Notes: generated by a model from the sequence alone, not told the origin. A DNA stretch of 64,000 nt from JAWVZS01 sp964507825 (GCA_964507825.1 CAZDQM010000066.1:1-64000); one strand, 5' to 3'; counted from the first letter of the stretch, positions 8,429 through 16,841 are shown. A program made the numbers and translations.

Positions 8429-9187
8429 CTAGGCCTGCAGCCGCACATAGTACACCGGCGGCGCGCCGCTGACAAGTACGTCATCCCGCAATTCAAAGGC
8501 GTCGGGATCGGCCTTGATCAGGGCTAGCAGGGTCTTGCTCCCATACATGCGGGCATCAAAGGATGAATCCAGCTTTCGCACGCTGTTCCCCACGTCAGCC
8601 AAGTTCGCCCATCCGTCCTCGCGAGCGGCCGCTTCTATGGCCTTGGAGGCTAGGGGCCGCCATCGTGTGGGATCGGCGGCGGCATCGTCCCCTCTTCCAT
8701 CCCCCTTGGACTCTTTTGCGGCGACCATCTGGGAAGCAGAGGCGAGAATCTCCTCAAACACGAATACCTCACAGGCGTTCCGGAACGATTCGGGCGTGGT
8801 CTCCTTGCCGATCCCCACCACCAGCATGCCCGCCTCCCGCAGGCGCTTGGCGAGCCCGGTAAAGTCACTGTCAGACGAGACCAGGCAGAACCCATCCACG
8901 TCGCCGGAGTGCAGCAAATCCATGGCCTCGATGGCTAGGAACATGTCCGACGCGTTCTTGCCCGTGGTGTACGCCTGCTGGTGCTGCGTCATGAAGGCGA
9001 GCGTCTTGGCCGGTTCCCTCCATCCATTCATGTTGGGGCTCATCCAGTTCCCGTATATCCGGCGCACCGTAATCTTGCCGTGCTTTGAGGCTTCGTCAAG
9101 CATCTCACGCACTAGGCCGGGGTTGGCGTTCTCGGCATCCACCAGCATGGCGAGCCTTTTCTGGTGTTCTCCTTCCCCGTACTGCAT
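8429..9187 (-). CDS. NYN-domain RNase-like protein with C-terminal LOTUS/OST-HTH-type domain
   Basis: The N-terminal half is a NYN (LabA/limkain type) PIN-like nuclease domain. The acidic metal-binding positions are visible in AMLVDAENAN, KNASDMFLAIEAMDLL and CLVSSDSDFTGLAKRLREAG. After a Ser/Gly/Asp-rich linker, the C-terminal ~80 aa (KAIEAAAREDGWANLADVGN through PVYYVRL) fit an OST-HTH/LOTUS winged helix that may bind RNA. I chose the ATG giving MQYGEGEHQ because an AT-rich box lies ~28 nt upstream; an ATG 45 nt earlier is possible. The gene is isolated between inverted repeats and GC-rich, so it is probably transferred. A defence or RNA-decay role is inference. Confidence 0.82.
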   Translation of the reverse strand: MQYGEGEHQKRLAMLVDAENANPGLVREMLDEASKHGKITVRRIYGNWMSPNMNGWREPAKTLAFMTQHQQAYTTGKNASDMFLAIEAMDLLHSGDVDGFCLVSSDSDFTGLAKRLREAGMLVVGIGKETTPESFRNACEVFVFEEILASASQMVAAKESKGDGRGDDAAADPTRWRPLASKAIEAAAREDGWANLADVGNSVRKLDSSFDARMYGSKTLLALIKADPDAFELRDDVLVSGAPPVYYVRLQA

Positions 9188-9236
9188 GTGTTGACACTGC
9201 TGCACGTGTACAATAATTGTTTTCGCCCGCAAGTGA

Positions 9237-9325
9237 CGTACACACTCAGGCTGATTTGGGATTTATGCCCGAATGTGTTATTCGTTTTGAAATTTCAGGT
9301 ATAATGTATAGACCTGACCTTGTAC
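9237..9325 (-). promoter_or_regulatory. ~89-bp upstream block shared with the 23-kb element
   Basis: Read in the direction of the NYN gene, this block begins GTACAAGGTCAGGTCTA, contains ATTATACCTGA and ends in a 42-bp segment from ACACATTCGGGCAT to CCTGAGTGTGTACG. The same series occurs at 22861-22943, upstream of and in the same orientation as the next cargo gene, with 3 mismatches in the 42-bp part. The segment can fold: ACACATTCGGGC pairs imperfectly with GCCTGAGTGTGT. It may be a shared promoter/operator or a conserved internal part of related mobile cassettes. Confidence 0.75.
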
Positions 9326-9367
9326 CACCGCTGTTGGACCCGGCATATTAGTACCGGATGCTACCTA

Positions 9368-9398
9368 ATGATTAGCATACTTGTCGATATAATCCCCG
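9368..9398 (+). repeat. Right 31-bp inverted repeat of NYN island
   Basis: Starts ATGATTAGCATACTTGTCGA and pairs with 8213-8243 in inverted orientation (29 of 31 positions). It lies just upstream of the probable TATA box of the Lrp-like gene, so the island ends against that promoter. Confidence 0.75.
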
Positions 9399-9413
9399 CC
9401 GAACCCCAACTAA

Positions 9414-9424
9414 AGGTTAAATAT
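9414..9424 (+). promoter_or_regulatory. Probable TATA box of the Lrp-like gene
   Basis: The AT-rich sequence GGTTAAATATT lies about 26 nt before the GTG start, the usual distance for a leaderless archaeal transcript. Confidence 0.45.
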
Positions 9425-9444
9425 TCATGCGGTAAATTCCGATT

Positions 9445-9705
9445 GTGCCTGCCGCGTATGTACTTCTTAATTCCGACTTGGGCTCAGACGCATCAATAAT
9501 TGCCGAAGTCAAGGATATTCTTGATGCTGAAGATAAGATCCAGTACGAGGTGCAAGGGGTTTACGGCGTATACGACATTGTAATCAAGGTGACGGCCGAC
9601 GGTGCAGATGTTCTTCGTTCGGTAATCACCAACAAAATCAGGAGGATTTCCAAGGTACAGTCCACGCTCACTATGATGGTGGTCGCCGAGCAAGAAGGCC
9701 TATAA
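9445..9705 (+). CDS. Stand-alone Lrp/AsnC ligand-binding (RAM) domain protein
   Basis: This 86-aa protein matches the C-terminal RAM domain of Lrp/AsnC regulators (AYVLLNSDLGSDASIIAEV, YGVYDIVIKV, IRRISKVQSTLTMMVV) and lacks the DNA-binding helix-turn-helix. Such stand-alone RAM proteins form dimers and octamers and bind amino acids; they may modulate partner regulators. The GTG start fits the TATA spacing. Its last codons overlap the stop of the convergent aminotransferase-like gene by 6 nt. Confidence 0.88.
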   Translation: MPAAYVLLNSDLGSDASIIAEVKDILDAEDKIQYEVQGVYGVYDIVIKVTADGADVLRSVITNKIRRISKVQSTLTMMVVAEQEGL

Positions 9706-10854
9706 TCCCCTTAACAGTTCAACAACCCTCATAATCTCGCGCTCAGAGTTGAATAGGTGCGGCGAGGCGCGTATTATCTTTCGATCCACGATCTCCCTTA
9801 CGGCCAGGACAACGTTTTCCCTCTCGAGTCTTGCAACGACATATTCAGGCTCAAAGCCGTCGATTGTAAAGGAGACGATGCTAGTACGCTGTTCCTCAGA
9901 GTCCGGGCCATACAGGGCGGCGCCCGGGATTTTTTGCAGTTCTAAGCGAAGCATGCTTGCAAGGCCCATGACTTTGTTGCGTATATTCTGCAAGCCATGC
10001 CTCATGATATAATTTGCCGAGGATTCTAACCCGGCTAGCCCAACATAATTTCGAAACCCCGTCTGGAACTTGTCTGGCAGTTCCTTGTAGGCCAATTCGG
10101 TGTTTTCATGCATGACTGCAGACTCGCCCCCAATGGTAACAGGTTCGAGCATCTCAGCCGACTGGCGCCTGCAATAAAAAATGCCGGTCCCCATCGGACC
10201 GCACAGCCATTTTGAACCGTTAAACGACATAAAGTCGCATCCAATGTCATCTACATTTGTGAGATCCGTGCATCCCACCGTCTGTGCCGCATCAACAAAA
10301 TATGGAATCCGCCTTTCGCTTAGAATCTCGCCTGCCTGCTCTACTGGTAAGATGGAGCCGGTGTTGTACAGCGCATGACTGAGTGTGACAAGTCCGGTGT
10401 TGGGGCCTACTGCCTCCCGTAAATCATCGGGCCGGAAAAGCCCATCTTCATCAATGTTGATGCTCTTTATCGAGCACCGGCGCCCAAGCATCATCCACGG
10501 ATAATAGTTTGCATGATGCTCGTGTGCCATACCCCGAATGATTATCTCCGTGTCCGAATTGACGGGGAGGCCGCCTGCAACAATGTTGATCCCATCAGTC
10601 ACGCTTTGGGTGATGACCACCTCGTCAGGTTTGGAGTTGATAATTTTGGATATTATGTCCCTGACGCTGTTGAATTTTTCCGTGACGATGGGTTCTGACG
10701 ACAGTGAGTCGGGGCCGACGGTATTATACTGCATCAAAAACTCTCTCATCGCCTCCACGCTTTCAACCGGCATTAGGGAGACAGAAGCGCTGTTAAGGTA
10801 GATCTTGTCACCATGAACAAAATCATTTATAATTTCATCAGAGTTTAAGTTCAT
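9700..10854 (-). CDS. Class V aminotransferase (cysteine desulfurase/selenocysteine lyase-like)
   Basis: This 384-aa PLP enzyme of fold type I carries the Schiff-base lysine in SFNGSKWLCGPMGTGIFYC (about residues 213-231). Upstream are the family's AGGLPVNSDTEIIIRGMAHE, SHALYNTGSILPV and FVDAAQTVG segments, with Asp and His positioned for PLP binding. It is closest in look to cysteine desulfurase/isopenicillin-N epimerase-like proteins rather than IscS itself: the mobile active-site loop cysteine is not evident. The substrate is open. It diverges from the next gene across only 29 nt. Confidence 0.85.
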   Translation of the reverse strand: MNLNSDEIINDFVHGDKIYLNSASVSLMPVESVEAMREFLMQYNTVGPDSLSSEPIVTEKFNSVRDIISKIINSKPDEVVITQSVTDGINIVAGGLPVNSDTEIIIRGMAHEHHANYYPWMMLGRRCSIKSINIDEDGLFRPDDLREAVGPNTGLVTLSHALYNTGSILPVEQAGEILSERRIPYFVDAAQTVGCTDLTNVDDIGCDFMSFNGSKWLCGPMGTGIFYCRRQSAEMLEPVTIGGESAVMHENTELAYKELPDKFQTGFRNYVGLAGLESSANYIMRHGLQNIRNKVMGLASMLRLELQKIPGAALYGPDSEEQRTSIVSFTIDGFEPEYVVARLERENVVLAVREIVDRKIIRASPHLFNSEREIMRVVELLRGL

Positions 10855-10883
10855 TATTATATCTACGAGTAGGCTACTCTCCG

Positions 10884-11495
10884 TTGGTTAAAAATCCTGA
10901 CGACGGGTTGGATGAAAATTTTCCGCGCCCAGTCAATTCCATACTCTGCCACAACGCGTTTGTCAAGGAATGCATTATACAAAAAATAATCGATGCCAGT
11001 CCGGCAGCCACACTCTTGTTGGATTTTGATCGATTGTATACCGGGTACCTGAATTCCGGCATCATAACTACAAGGGACAGTCTGAAGGTATGTTCCCCCT
11101 CCAAGGAGGATTGGAAAGACGTGCTAGTCAGGGCGGCAATGCACGCGTCTGTGCGGCGGGCGGTCCTGATCATCGATTCGGTAAACGGGCTTTTCAGCAT
11201 GTTTGACGAAATAGATCCTGAAGAGCATGAAGACATTCGCAGACGCAAAGACGCTGGCAGGCATGTAAACGCATGCATGATGATGCTTTCAAGATGTGTC
11301 ATGAACGCGGGCGGCAGGATCTTCCTTTGCAGCGTTGCAAAGATCATGGAGGATGAGGGTTGGATACTTCAGCCTACGGGCCGGCATGTTCCAGATTTTG
11401 AATCGGTTTCAAAATTTTTTGTAAAAAGACAAGACGGCCTGCGAGTTGAACAGCTGTCACAGGAAAACAAAACGGAAAAAATTTTTCATTTGTAA
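10884..11495 (+). CDS. RecA-superfamily-like protein without Walker A
   Basis: This 203-aa protein starts with TTG. The order of segments (ATLLLDFDRLYTGYL, then AVLIIDSVNGLFSMF, then ACMMMLSRCVMNAGGRIFLC) recalls the Walker B and following strand of RadA/RadB/KaiC-type ATPases. The expected GxxxxGK(S/T) loop between residues 25 and 50 is absent. It may be a degenerate, non-hydrolysing member or only a structural look-alike. It is divergent from the aminotransferase-like gene and probably has its own promoter in the 29-nt gap or within its neighbour. Confidence 0.45.
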   Translation: MVKNPDDGLDENFPRPVNSILCHNAFVKECIIQKIIDASPAATLLLDFDRLYTGYLNSGIITTRDSLKVCSPSKEDWKDVLVRAAMHASVRRAVLIIDSVNGLFSMFDEIDPEEHEDIRRRKDAGRHVNACMMMLSRCVMNAGGRIFLCSVAKIMEDEGWILQPTGRHVPDFESVSKFFVKRQDGLRVEQLSQENKTEKIFHL

Positions 11496-11547
11496 ACGGT
11501 GTTATAAAATTCTGAAACGCCGTTATAATTTGCAATTTTTGGGCAAG

Positions 11548-11556
11548 TTATATTAA
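11548..11556 (+). promoter_or_regulatory. TATA box of the ferredoxin gene
   Basis: TTATATTAA, centred about 30 nt before the ATG, fits a strong archaeal promoter and a leaderless or near-leaderless transcript. Confidence 0.55.
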
Positions 11557-11581
11557 GATCCAACACCTGACAGATATCGTT

Positions 11582-11881
11582 ATGCCAGTAGGAATTATTC
11601 CTGACATCAGCGAACAAATGTGCATTGGTTGTGCACTGTGTGTAGAAATCTGCACGTCACTTGGCCCTGATGTACTCAGAGTAAAACCGGTAGAAGGCTG
11701 GAAGAGAGGCAAGGCATTTGTCTTTTATCCGGAAAGATGCATCTCCGACGGAGCATGTATCGGCGTTTGCCCAACAAAGGCAATCTTCTGGATGAGGCCG
11801 ATGGACTTTACAGTAGGACAACCTGTCCCGCTCTACAAGAACTCAGTCTTCGTAAAAGGTTGGACAGAACTAGTCGACTAG
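11582..11881 (+). CDS. 4Fe-4S ferredoxin
   Basis: This 99-aa cytoplasmic electron carrier has a first cluster motif CIGCALCVEIC (CxxCxxCxxxC, residues 14-24). The second motif, RCISDGACIGVCPTKAIFW, has three cysteines in a Cx5Cx3C spacing instead of four. The fourth ligand of one or both clusters may come from elsewhere, or the second cluster may be 3Fe-4S. It has a strong TATA box of its own and is convergent with the DnaJ-like gene. Partners could be ferredoxin-dependent oxidoreductases of central metabolism. Confidence 0.9.
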   Translation: MPVGIIPDISEQMCIGCALCVEICTSLGPDVLRVKPVEGWKRGKAFVFYPERCISDGACIGVCPTKAIFWMRPMDFTVGQPVPLYKNSVFVKGWTELVD

Positions 11882-11923
11882 ATGTCCAATCATTTTTCAT
11901 TTTATTTTTTACATACTGTATTT

Positions 11924-13063
11924 TTAGAATCCTAGCCGGGAGGCCCAGCCGCCAGACTTTTTCGAGGGTCCCTTGCCTAGGCTGTCTAGCATATCATATG
12001 TTATGGTGAATCCCTTGCCGACCATGGTGTCATCGGGCCCGAAATTATTGGGTTTGGGTATAAACTCTTCTGCCAGATCCCTTATCTTCCTAGTCTTGAT
12101 GTCATGCAGCCGGATGGATTTCCCGTTTTCTAGCAGGATTACGCTGTCATCGCTAAGTCCCTGGACCGAAAATTTTTCAAAAAAACGGATTGTCCCGTTC
12201 TTTACAAGCTCAATCTCCACGTCATATGTCATCTTGCTGCCATAAATCAGGATCTCCCGCCCCCTTATCCTCACGTCATCTTCTAGATTTAGGGCAATTA
12301 CGGTGTCCCCGTTTATTGAGACCGTATTGACCGCGTTTTCCAAGATGATCTTACCGTTTGGCGCGTTTAGTTCGGTTCGATGCTCCCTTATGTTGTACAG
12401 CCCAATCCTTCCGCCCGGATCCTGTATACGATCCTTTTTTCCAAACACGTTTCCCAGAAAGATGTCGCCGTTATCTGCGGCGATCTTGGCGCCGTTTTCA
12501 ATCTTGTACTTGTTGTCGATCGGATTGACCATTTTAAAGTCTCCCCTTGTAAGTCTGATCACCGTGGAATGTTCCGGACTCCATGACGGGCTAGTGATGT
12601 TGCCCTGCATAAGGATCGGGCCGTCATGGGTAAGCTTCCCCGCCATGTAGTTACCCTTGATGGATACGGCGCCCGATGCCTTTCTCTCAAACTCAATCTC
12701 GCCTAGCGTCTTGGATCCAAAAAGGCGCGCGCCGTCAGAGTTCGTACGGCCCTGTGATGCAATCCATTGTTCCGCATTCTGCATGTCCGCAGCAAGCTCC
12801 TGCGCAAGAAGCATGTTTTTCCGCCTGATGTCATCGTCGGAATCTCCAGAATATACCCGTGATTTTCTTTTCCGCTCCTCGTCGGTGTCCGGATATTTTT
12901 TCCCACTCCTAAGATCCTCGTAAGCCTGCCTGATCTTCTTGAACTGCTCTACGTCGCCGCCGCGATCCGAGTGATGTTTTAGTACTAGCTTTCTAAACGC
13001 CTCCCGAATTTCATACTGGGTAGAGCTATCAGAGATTCCCAAGATATCAAAATTGCTTTCCAT
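11924..13063 (-). CDS. DnaJ-domain protein with a long beta-repeat C-terminus
   Basis: The N-terminal ~60 aa form a J-domain (FDILGISDSSTQYEIREAF, then LVLKHHSDRGGDVEQFKKI). The HPD tripeptide that drives Hsp70 ATP hydrolysis is HSD here. After a charged linker (~residues 60-100), some 270 aa show short repeating strands (GAVSIKGNYMAGKLTHDG, GNITSPSW, KIAADNGDIFLGNVFG, NGKIILENAVNTVSINGD), suggestive of a beta-solenoid. There is no Gly/Phe region or zinc centre, so it is not a DnaJ proper. Whether it still stimulates Hsp70 is doubtful. Confidence 0.75.
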   Translation of the reverse strand: MESNFDILGISDSSTQYEIREAFRKLVLKHHSDRGGDVEQFKKIRQAYEDLRSGKKYPDTDEERKRKSRVYSGDSDDDIRRKNMLLAQELAADMQNAEQWIASQGRTNSDGARLFGSKTLGEIEFERKASGAVSIKGNYMAGKLTHDGPILMQGNITSPSWSPEHSTVIRLTRGDFKMVNPIDNKYKIENGAKIAADNGDIFLGNVFGKKDRIQDPGGRIGLYNIREHRTELNAPNGKIILENAVNTVSINGDTVIALNLEDDVRIRGREILIYGSKMTYDVEIELVKNGTIRFFEKFSVQGLSDDSVILLENGKSIRLHDIKTRKIRDLAEEFIPKPNNFGPDDTMVGKGFTITYDMLDSLGKGPSKKSGGWASRLGF

Positions 13064-13233
13064 ATGGGTGCCCTTGTAGCGCGTCTTACTTTAGTTTATC
13101 ATCACATTCGTGCGAGATTTGATCATGTACATATCCATTCGGTTGGGTAAACATTTCATGCACGATTCAATCGTTCCCCGCCGTCCGGGGCGCCGCGTTA
13201 TGATTTTTATATCGACCGAAACGCATCCGGTTT

Positions 13234-13425
13234 ATGGCCACGATTGCGTGCAGGGATTATGGATTCGATTGTAGTTTCAAGTTAAATGAAGAACTAAGTA
13301 TTTCATTAATCAGCCAGGTGAGGGATCATTTTGAGGAGGAGCACGGCATTGACTATTCGGCAGACGCGATAATTCAGATGATAGTCAACAGGGGACACTC
13401 CCTAGAATCCATCAAAAAGGCATGA
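13234..13425 (+). CDS. DUF1059 family protein
   Basis: This 63-aa protein has the family signature ACRDYGFDCSFKLN at residues 5-18, followed by an amphipathic helix with DHFEEEHGID. DUF1059 proteins are small soluble proteins of unknown function that are widespread in ammonia-oxidising archaea. A TATA-like TTTTTATATC lies about 30 nt before the start. It abuts the stop of a secreted coiled-coil protein gene on the other strand. Confidence 0.8.
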   Translation: MATIACRDYGFDCSFKLNEELSISLISQVRDHFEEEHGIDYSADAIIQMIVNRGHSLESIKKA

Positions 13426-13812
13426 TTACGTCGAAAAGACGGTCTGCTTGATCTGATCAAGCAGGTACAATATCACGTTTAGCTGCTCATTTACGATCTG
13501 CCGCAGCTTGATAATTTCCTGCTTTAGCACGTCGTTTTCACTTTCTAGTTCGATGTTCCTAGACACAAGGTCGTCGTTCTCCTGCGTCAGGCGCTGGATC
13601 TTTTCTGCATCAGACTCTTCTGGGAACGGATCCTGGATCGGCTCAGGTGTAGGTACCGGTATTGGCTTGGGCTCGGGTCTAGGTTGCGGAATGGCCGGGG
13701 GACCCGGTTCTGCATGCCGGTCATCGGGCGCCCCTTCGGCACAGGCCATACCAAGGGACAAAATGATCACTAGTGGCACAAGTGAGAGGCGCCCCAAAGC
13801 CATGAATTCCAT
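13426..13812 (-). CDS. Secreted Pro-rich/coiled-coil protein
   Basis: The protein is 128 aa. Residues 8-26 form a signal peptide (LSLVPLVIILSLGMACAEG; the Cys could be a lipid anchor). Next comes a Pro-rich stretch with repeated P-x-P units (PQPRPEPKPIPVPTPEPIQD, residues 43-62) and then a C-terminal coiled coil (about 70-125) with heptads of Leu and Ile. It looks like a spacer or stalk protein at the cell surface. Function is unknown. Confidence 0.6.
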   Translation of the reverse strand: MEFMALGRLSLVPLVIILSLGMACAEGAPDDRHAEPGPPAIPQPRPEPKPIPVPTPEPIQDPFPEESDAEKIQRLTQENDDLVSRNIELESENDVLKQEIIKLRQIVNEQLNVILYLLDQIKQTVFST

Positions 13813-13845
13813 GCCGCCCCGGTCATCTTAAGACTTGTGATAAAG

Positions 13846-14061
13846 TCATTTGATAAAGTCGTACTCTTGACTTTGTTGTTTCGGCACGTCTATTGCGACC
13901 CCGCGTACGACCTCGGCGTGATTATATGTCAGATGGCGAAGGAATTTCGCGGATTTGCTCGTACGGATGGACTCGTCTGCAAGTGCTATCGCTAGGCTGC
14001 CCAGCTCCTGCATCATGGCCCCGCACTCGACACATGGTTCAAAATCTATGTAAAGCTTCAT
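13846..14061 (-). CDS. Small CxxC hypothetical protein downstream of cdc48
   Basis: This 71-aa protein starts MKLYIDFEPCVECGAMM; the single CxxC could bind metal in a dimer or act as a redox pair. It has no other recognisable motif. The gene starts 8 nt after the cdc48 stop on the same strand, so it is probably cotranscribed with hsp20 and cdc48. Confidence 0.5.
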   Translation of the reverse strand: MKLYIDFEPCVECGAMMQELGSLAIALADESIRTSKSAKFLRHLTYNHAEVVRGVAIDVPKQQSQEYDFIK

Positions 14062-14069
14062 GTTGTATC

Positions 14070-16232
14070 CTAGCCCTGTTTTGGTACTGGAACCAGAGCC
14101 TCCTCCTTTCCGGCAGAGGGGGAGACTAGCCGTATGGCATCGACTAGATCCTCTTGCGTGATCCTGATCTCTTGCACGTCTCCAGACCCGCCGCCAATAT
14201 GCCTTCTCAAGGATGTCAGTGCGGCTCTGTTTGCGGCGGATTCGATCTCGGCGCCGCTCAATCCGTCAGAGATCCCAGCTAGTTCGGCGGGATCAACGTC
14301 CGAAGATAGCGGCTTGTTTCTTGTATGGATTCGAAATATCTGTTCCCTGCCTTGCTTGTCCGGCCTTGGAACCTCGATGATTCTGTCAAACCTCCCCGGC
14401 CTAAGCAGCGCAGGATCCATGATGTCCAGCCGGTTGGTGGCGCCAATTATCATCACGCCATGCAGTTCTTCTAATCCGTCAATCTCAGTCAGTACCTGAG
14501 ATACCACGTTTTCCGTTACGTGCGAGCCCGCGCCTGCACCGGCGCGCTTGGGAACAAGCGCGTCGATTTCATCAAAGAATATTATGCAGGGGGCGGCTTG
14601 CCTTGCCTTTCTAAAGATCTCCCTGACTCCCTTTTCGGATTCGCCCACCCATTTTGAAAGCAGCTGGGGACCCTTGATGCTGATAAAGTTCGAATCGGTC
14701 ATTTTTGCAACCGCTTTTGCAATCAGCGTCTTTCCCGTTCCAGGTGGGCCGTGCAACAGTATTCCCTTTGGCGCCCTGATGCCTGCATGCTCGAATGCCT
14801 CCTTGTGCTTCATGGGCCACTCGATGGATTCCTCGAGTTCCGACTTTAGTTCCGGGAGCCCCCCGACATCGTCCCATGTAACGTTGGGAACCTGTACGAG
14901 AACCTCCCGCAGTGCGGACGGTCTGACCTCCTTTAATGCGTCCCCAAAGTCTCCTACTGTAATCCGGATTTTCTGCAGGATTTCCGGGGAAATCCTTTCC
15001 GAATCAAGGTCGATTTCGGGCAGGATTCGCCGCAAGGATCTCATCGCGGCCTCCTTTGAAAGAACTTCAAGATCAGCTCCCGTAAATCCGTGCGTTATTG
15101 CAGAGATTTTATCTAGGTCGACGTCTTCCTCCATCGGCATCCCCCTAGTATGAATTTCAAGGATGTCGCTTCTGCCACGCGCGTCAGGAATGCCGATCTC
15201 AATCTCCCTGTCGAATCTTCCCGGGCGCCTCAATGCCGGATCTATCGAGTCAGGCCGGTTTGTAGCTGCAATGACGACTACCTCGCCTCGTGATTTCATC
15301 CCGTCCATCAGGGTCAGCAGCTGTGAAACAATCCGCCTCTCCACCTCGCCGGACACCTCGTCCCTCTTTGGGGCAATCGAGTCAATCTCGTCAACAAATA
15401 TTATACTCGGCGCGTTTTCCTCCGCCTTTCTGAAGATCTCCCTGATCTGTTCCTCGCTTTCACCATAATATTTGCGCATTATTTCAGGGCCGCTCAAGGA
15501 GGTAAAGTGGGCGTTGGTCTCACCTGCGACTGCCTTGGCTAGTAGCGTCTTTCCCGTTCCAGGCGGGCCGTATAACAGGACTCCCTTTGGCGCCTCCACG
15601 CCTATTTTTTCAAATATCTCAGGGTGTCGCATTGGCAGCTCTACCATTTCACGGATTTTTTGGACCTCGTTTTTAAGACCACCAAGATCATCGTATGTGA
15701 CCCGTGGAATGGACGCGTCGGCTATCTTGGTCAGCGGACCCAAGCTGAACTTCGTGGTCGCCGTGACTATTGAGGGTCCGTGGGGCTTGGTATTGGTTAC
15801 GACAAACTGGATTTTGCCGCCCATCTGCGTGTTAAGGGAGACGGTATCTCCCGTGGCAAATATGTGGTTGAGGTGGTTCTGAATCATGTATTCTTGTAAT
15901 CCCTCGGCATGAACCTTTTCGGTCGGGGAGAGTGTTATTTGCTCTGCCGGTGCGGCATCTACCGTTCTGATTGATATCCTGTCGCCGATTCCCGCGCCGA
16001 TGTTCATCCTCGTTATGCCATCGATTTTAATGGTGCCGGAGCCATGGTCGGACGTCGGGCCGGGCCATAGTTTTGCGTGTGATTTCTTGTTGTGTGTAAG
16101 CTCGACTATCTGGCCCGTGCTCCAATTGTTTTCCTCGAGAATCCTGGGATCAATTATCGCCCTTCCTCTGCCAACATGCTGCTGTGCAATCTCTTCAACT
16201 TTTAGTTCTATCTTGTCCATCATCATCACCAA
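14070..16232 (-). CDS. cdc48: AAA+ ATPase Cdc48/VAT
   Basis: This 720-aa hexameric unfoldase pulls proteins out of complexes and feeds the proteasome. The N domain (residues 1-~190) has the double-psi barrel strands (RGRAIIDPRILEENNW, VELTHNKKSHAKLW). D1 has Walker A GPPGTGKTLLAKAV (~217-230) and Walker B IIFVDEIDSIAPKR; D2 has GPPGTGKTLIAKAV (~494-507) and IIFFDEIDALVPKR. Both second-region-of-homology arginines are present (RPGRFDR). The C-terminus is short and lacks a long acidic tail. It lies 11 nt downstream of hsp20 on the same strand, implying a stress-induced operon. Confidence 0.97.
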   Translation of the reverse strand: MVMMMDKIELKVEEIAQQHVGRGRAIIDPRILEENNWSTGQIVELTHNKKSHAKLWPGPTSDHGSGTIKIDGITRMNIGAGIGDRISIRTVDAAPAEQITLSPTEKVHAEGLQEYMIQNHLNHIFATGDTVSLNTQMGGKIQFVVTNTKPHGPSIVTATTKFSLGPLTKIADASIPRVTYDDLGGLKNEVQKIREMVELPMRHPEIFEKIGVEAPKGVLLYGPPGTGKTLLAKAVAGETNAHFTSLSGPEIMRKYYGESEEQIREIFRKAEENAPSIIFVDEIDSIAPKRDEVSGEVERRIVSQLLTLMDGMKSRGEVVVIAATNRPDSIDPALRRPGRFDREIEIGIPDARGRSDILEIHTRGMPMEEDVDLDKISAITHGFTGADLEVLSKEAAMRSLRRILPEIDLDSERISPEILQKIRITVGDFGDALKEVRPSALREVLVQVPNVTWDDVGGLPELKSELEESIEWPMKHKEAFEHAGIRAPKGILLHGPPGTGKTLIAKAVAKMTDSNFISIKGPQLLSKWVGESEKGVREIFRKARQAAPCIIFFDEIDALVPKRAGAGAGSHVTENVVSQVLTEIDGLEELHGVMIIGATNRLDIMDPALLRPGRFDRIIEVPRPDKQGREQIFRIHTRNKPLSSDVDPAELAGISDGLSGAEIESAANRAALTSLRRHIGGGSGDVQEIRITQEDLVDAIRLVSPSAGKEEALVPVPKQG

Positions 16233-16243
16233 AAAAAGGGAGG

Positions 16244-16738
16244 TTAGTTTACCTCCAGTGTTTTGCCCGTTGGTTTGGGCTGTATCCTCTTGAAGGAGAC
16301 CTCCAAGATTCCGTTCTTGTAGATTGCCTTTCCAGAGTCTTTGTCTATGGCATCCTTGAGTGGGACTGGGACGTGGTATTTTTTCTCGCCGCGCTCAGCT
16401 GAAATATCAACTGATTTCCCCTCTACGACCACCTTGATGTCGCTTTTCTCAACGCCGGGCATTTCAGCTACTAGTTTGATCACATTGTTTTTCTCATCAA
16501 CAATGGTATCGACTGGCAGCTCACATCCGTTTGAAGCAGGTAACGATGCCGGCCTGACATTACCATACTCGCGTACTACCGGTCTGCCATCAGGGCCAAC
16601 GGTCATGGTATAACCGTAATAAAGTGGTCCGGAAGCAGGACTCGGATTTCCAAACTCTTCTAGGATGTTTTCAAGATCGAGCGATCTTGACATTGTTTGG
16701 AAGAGTCGGTTGATTTCGTCGTTGTTGAACATTGTCAT
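16244..16738 (-). CDS. hsp20: Small heat-shock protein (Hsp20/alpha-crystallin)
   Basis: This 164-aa ATP-independent holdase has a conserved alpha-crystallin domain at residues ~80-160, including VVEGKSVDISAERGEKKYHV and KAIYKNGILEVSFKR (the A-x-x-x-x-G-V/I-L motif). The N-terminal region is Met/Phe/Leu-rich as usual. A perfect palindrome lies 13 nt before the ATG, a likely repressor or heat-shock control site. The gene heads an operon with cdc48 and a small CxxC protein. Confidence 0.95.
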   Translation of the reverse strand: MTMFNNDEINRLFQTMSRSLDLENILEEFGNPSPASGPLYYGYTMTVGPDGRPVVREYGNVRPASLPASNGCELPVDTIVDEKNNVIKLVAEMPGVEKSDIKVVVEGKSVDISAERGEKKYHVPVPLKDAIDKDSGKAIYKNGILEVSFKRIQPKPTGKTLEVN

Positions 16739-16750
16739 ATTCTCCTACTT

Positions 16751-16770
16751 TATGTAATATACATTACATA
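16751..16770. promoter_or_regulatory. Palindromic operator upstream of hsp20
   Basis: TATGTAATATACATTACATA consists of two perfect 8-bp arms (TATGTAAT/ATTACATA) separated by ATAC. It sits 13-32 nt before the hsp20 ATG in an AT-rich divergent intergenic region. A further half-site, ATTACATAA, lies near 16802, closer to the divergent gene. This looks like the binding site of a dimeric regulator. Confidence 0.65.
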
Positions 16771-16841
16771 ATATAAATATTATGAATTAATTCCAAATAT
16801 AATTACATAAGCCTATTATAAATGACAGATTTAATAGATGT

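Noticed and set aside
8514..9194. 226-codon plus-strand ORF opposite the NYN gene
   Set aside because: Low-complexity Ser/Arg/Pro sequence; the minus strand carries clear NYN motifs.
14548..15153. Long plus-strand open frames opposite cdc48
   Set aside because: They are antisense shadows caused by codon bias; composition is Ser/Arg-rich and without any domain.
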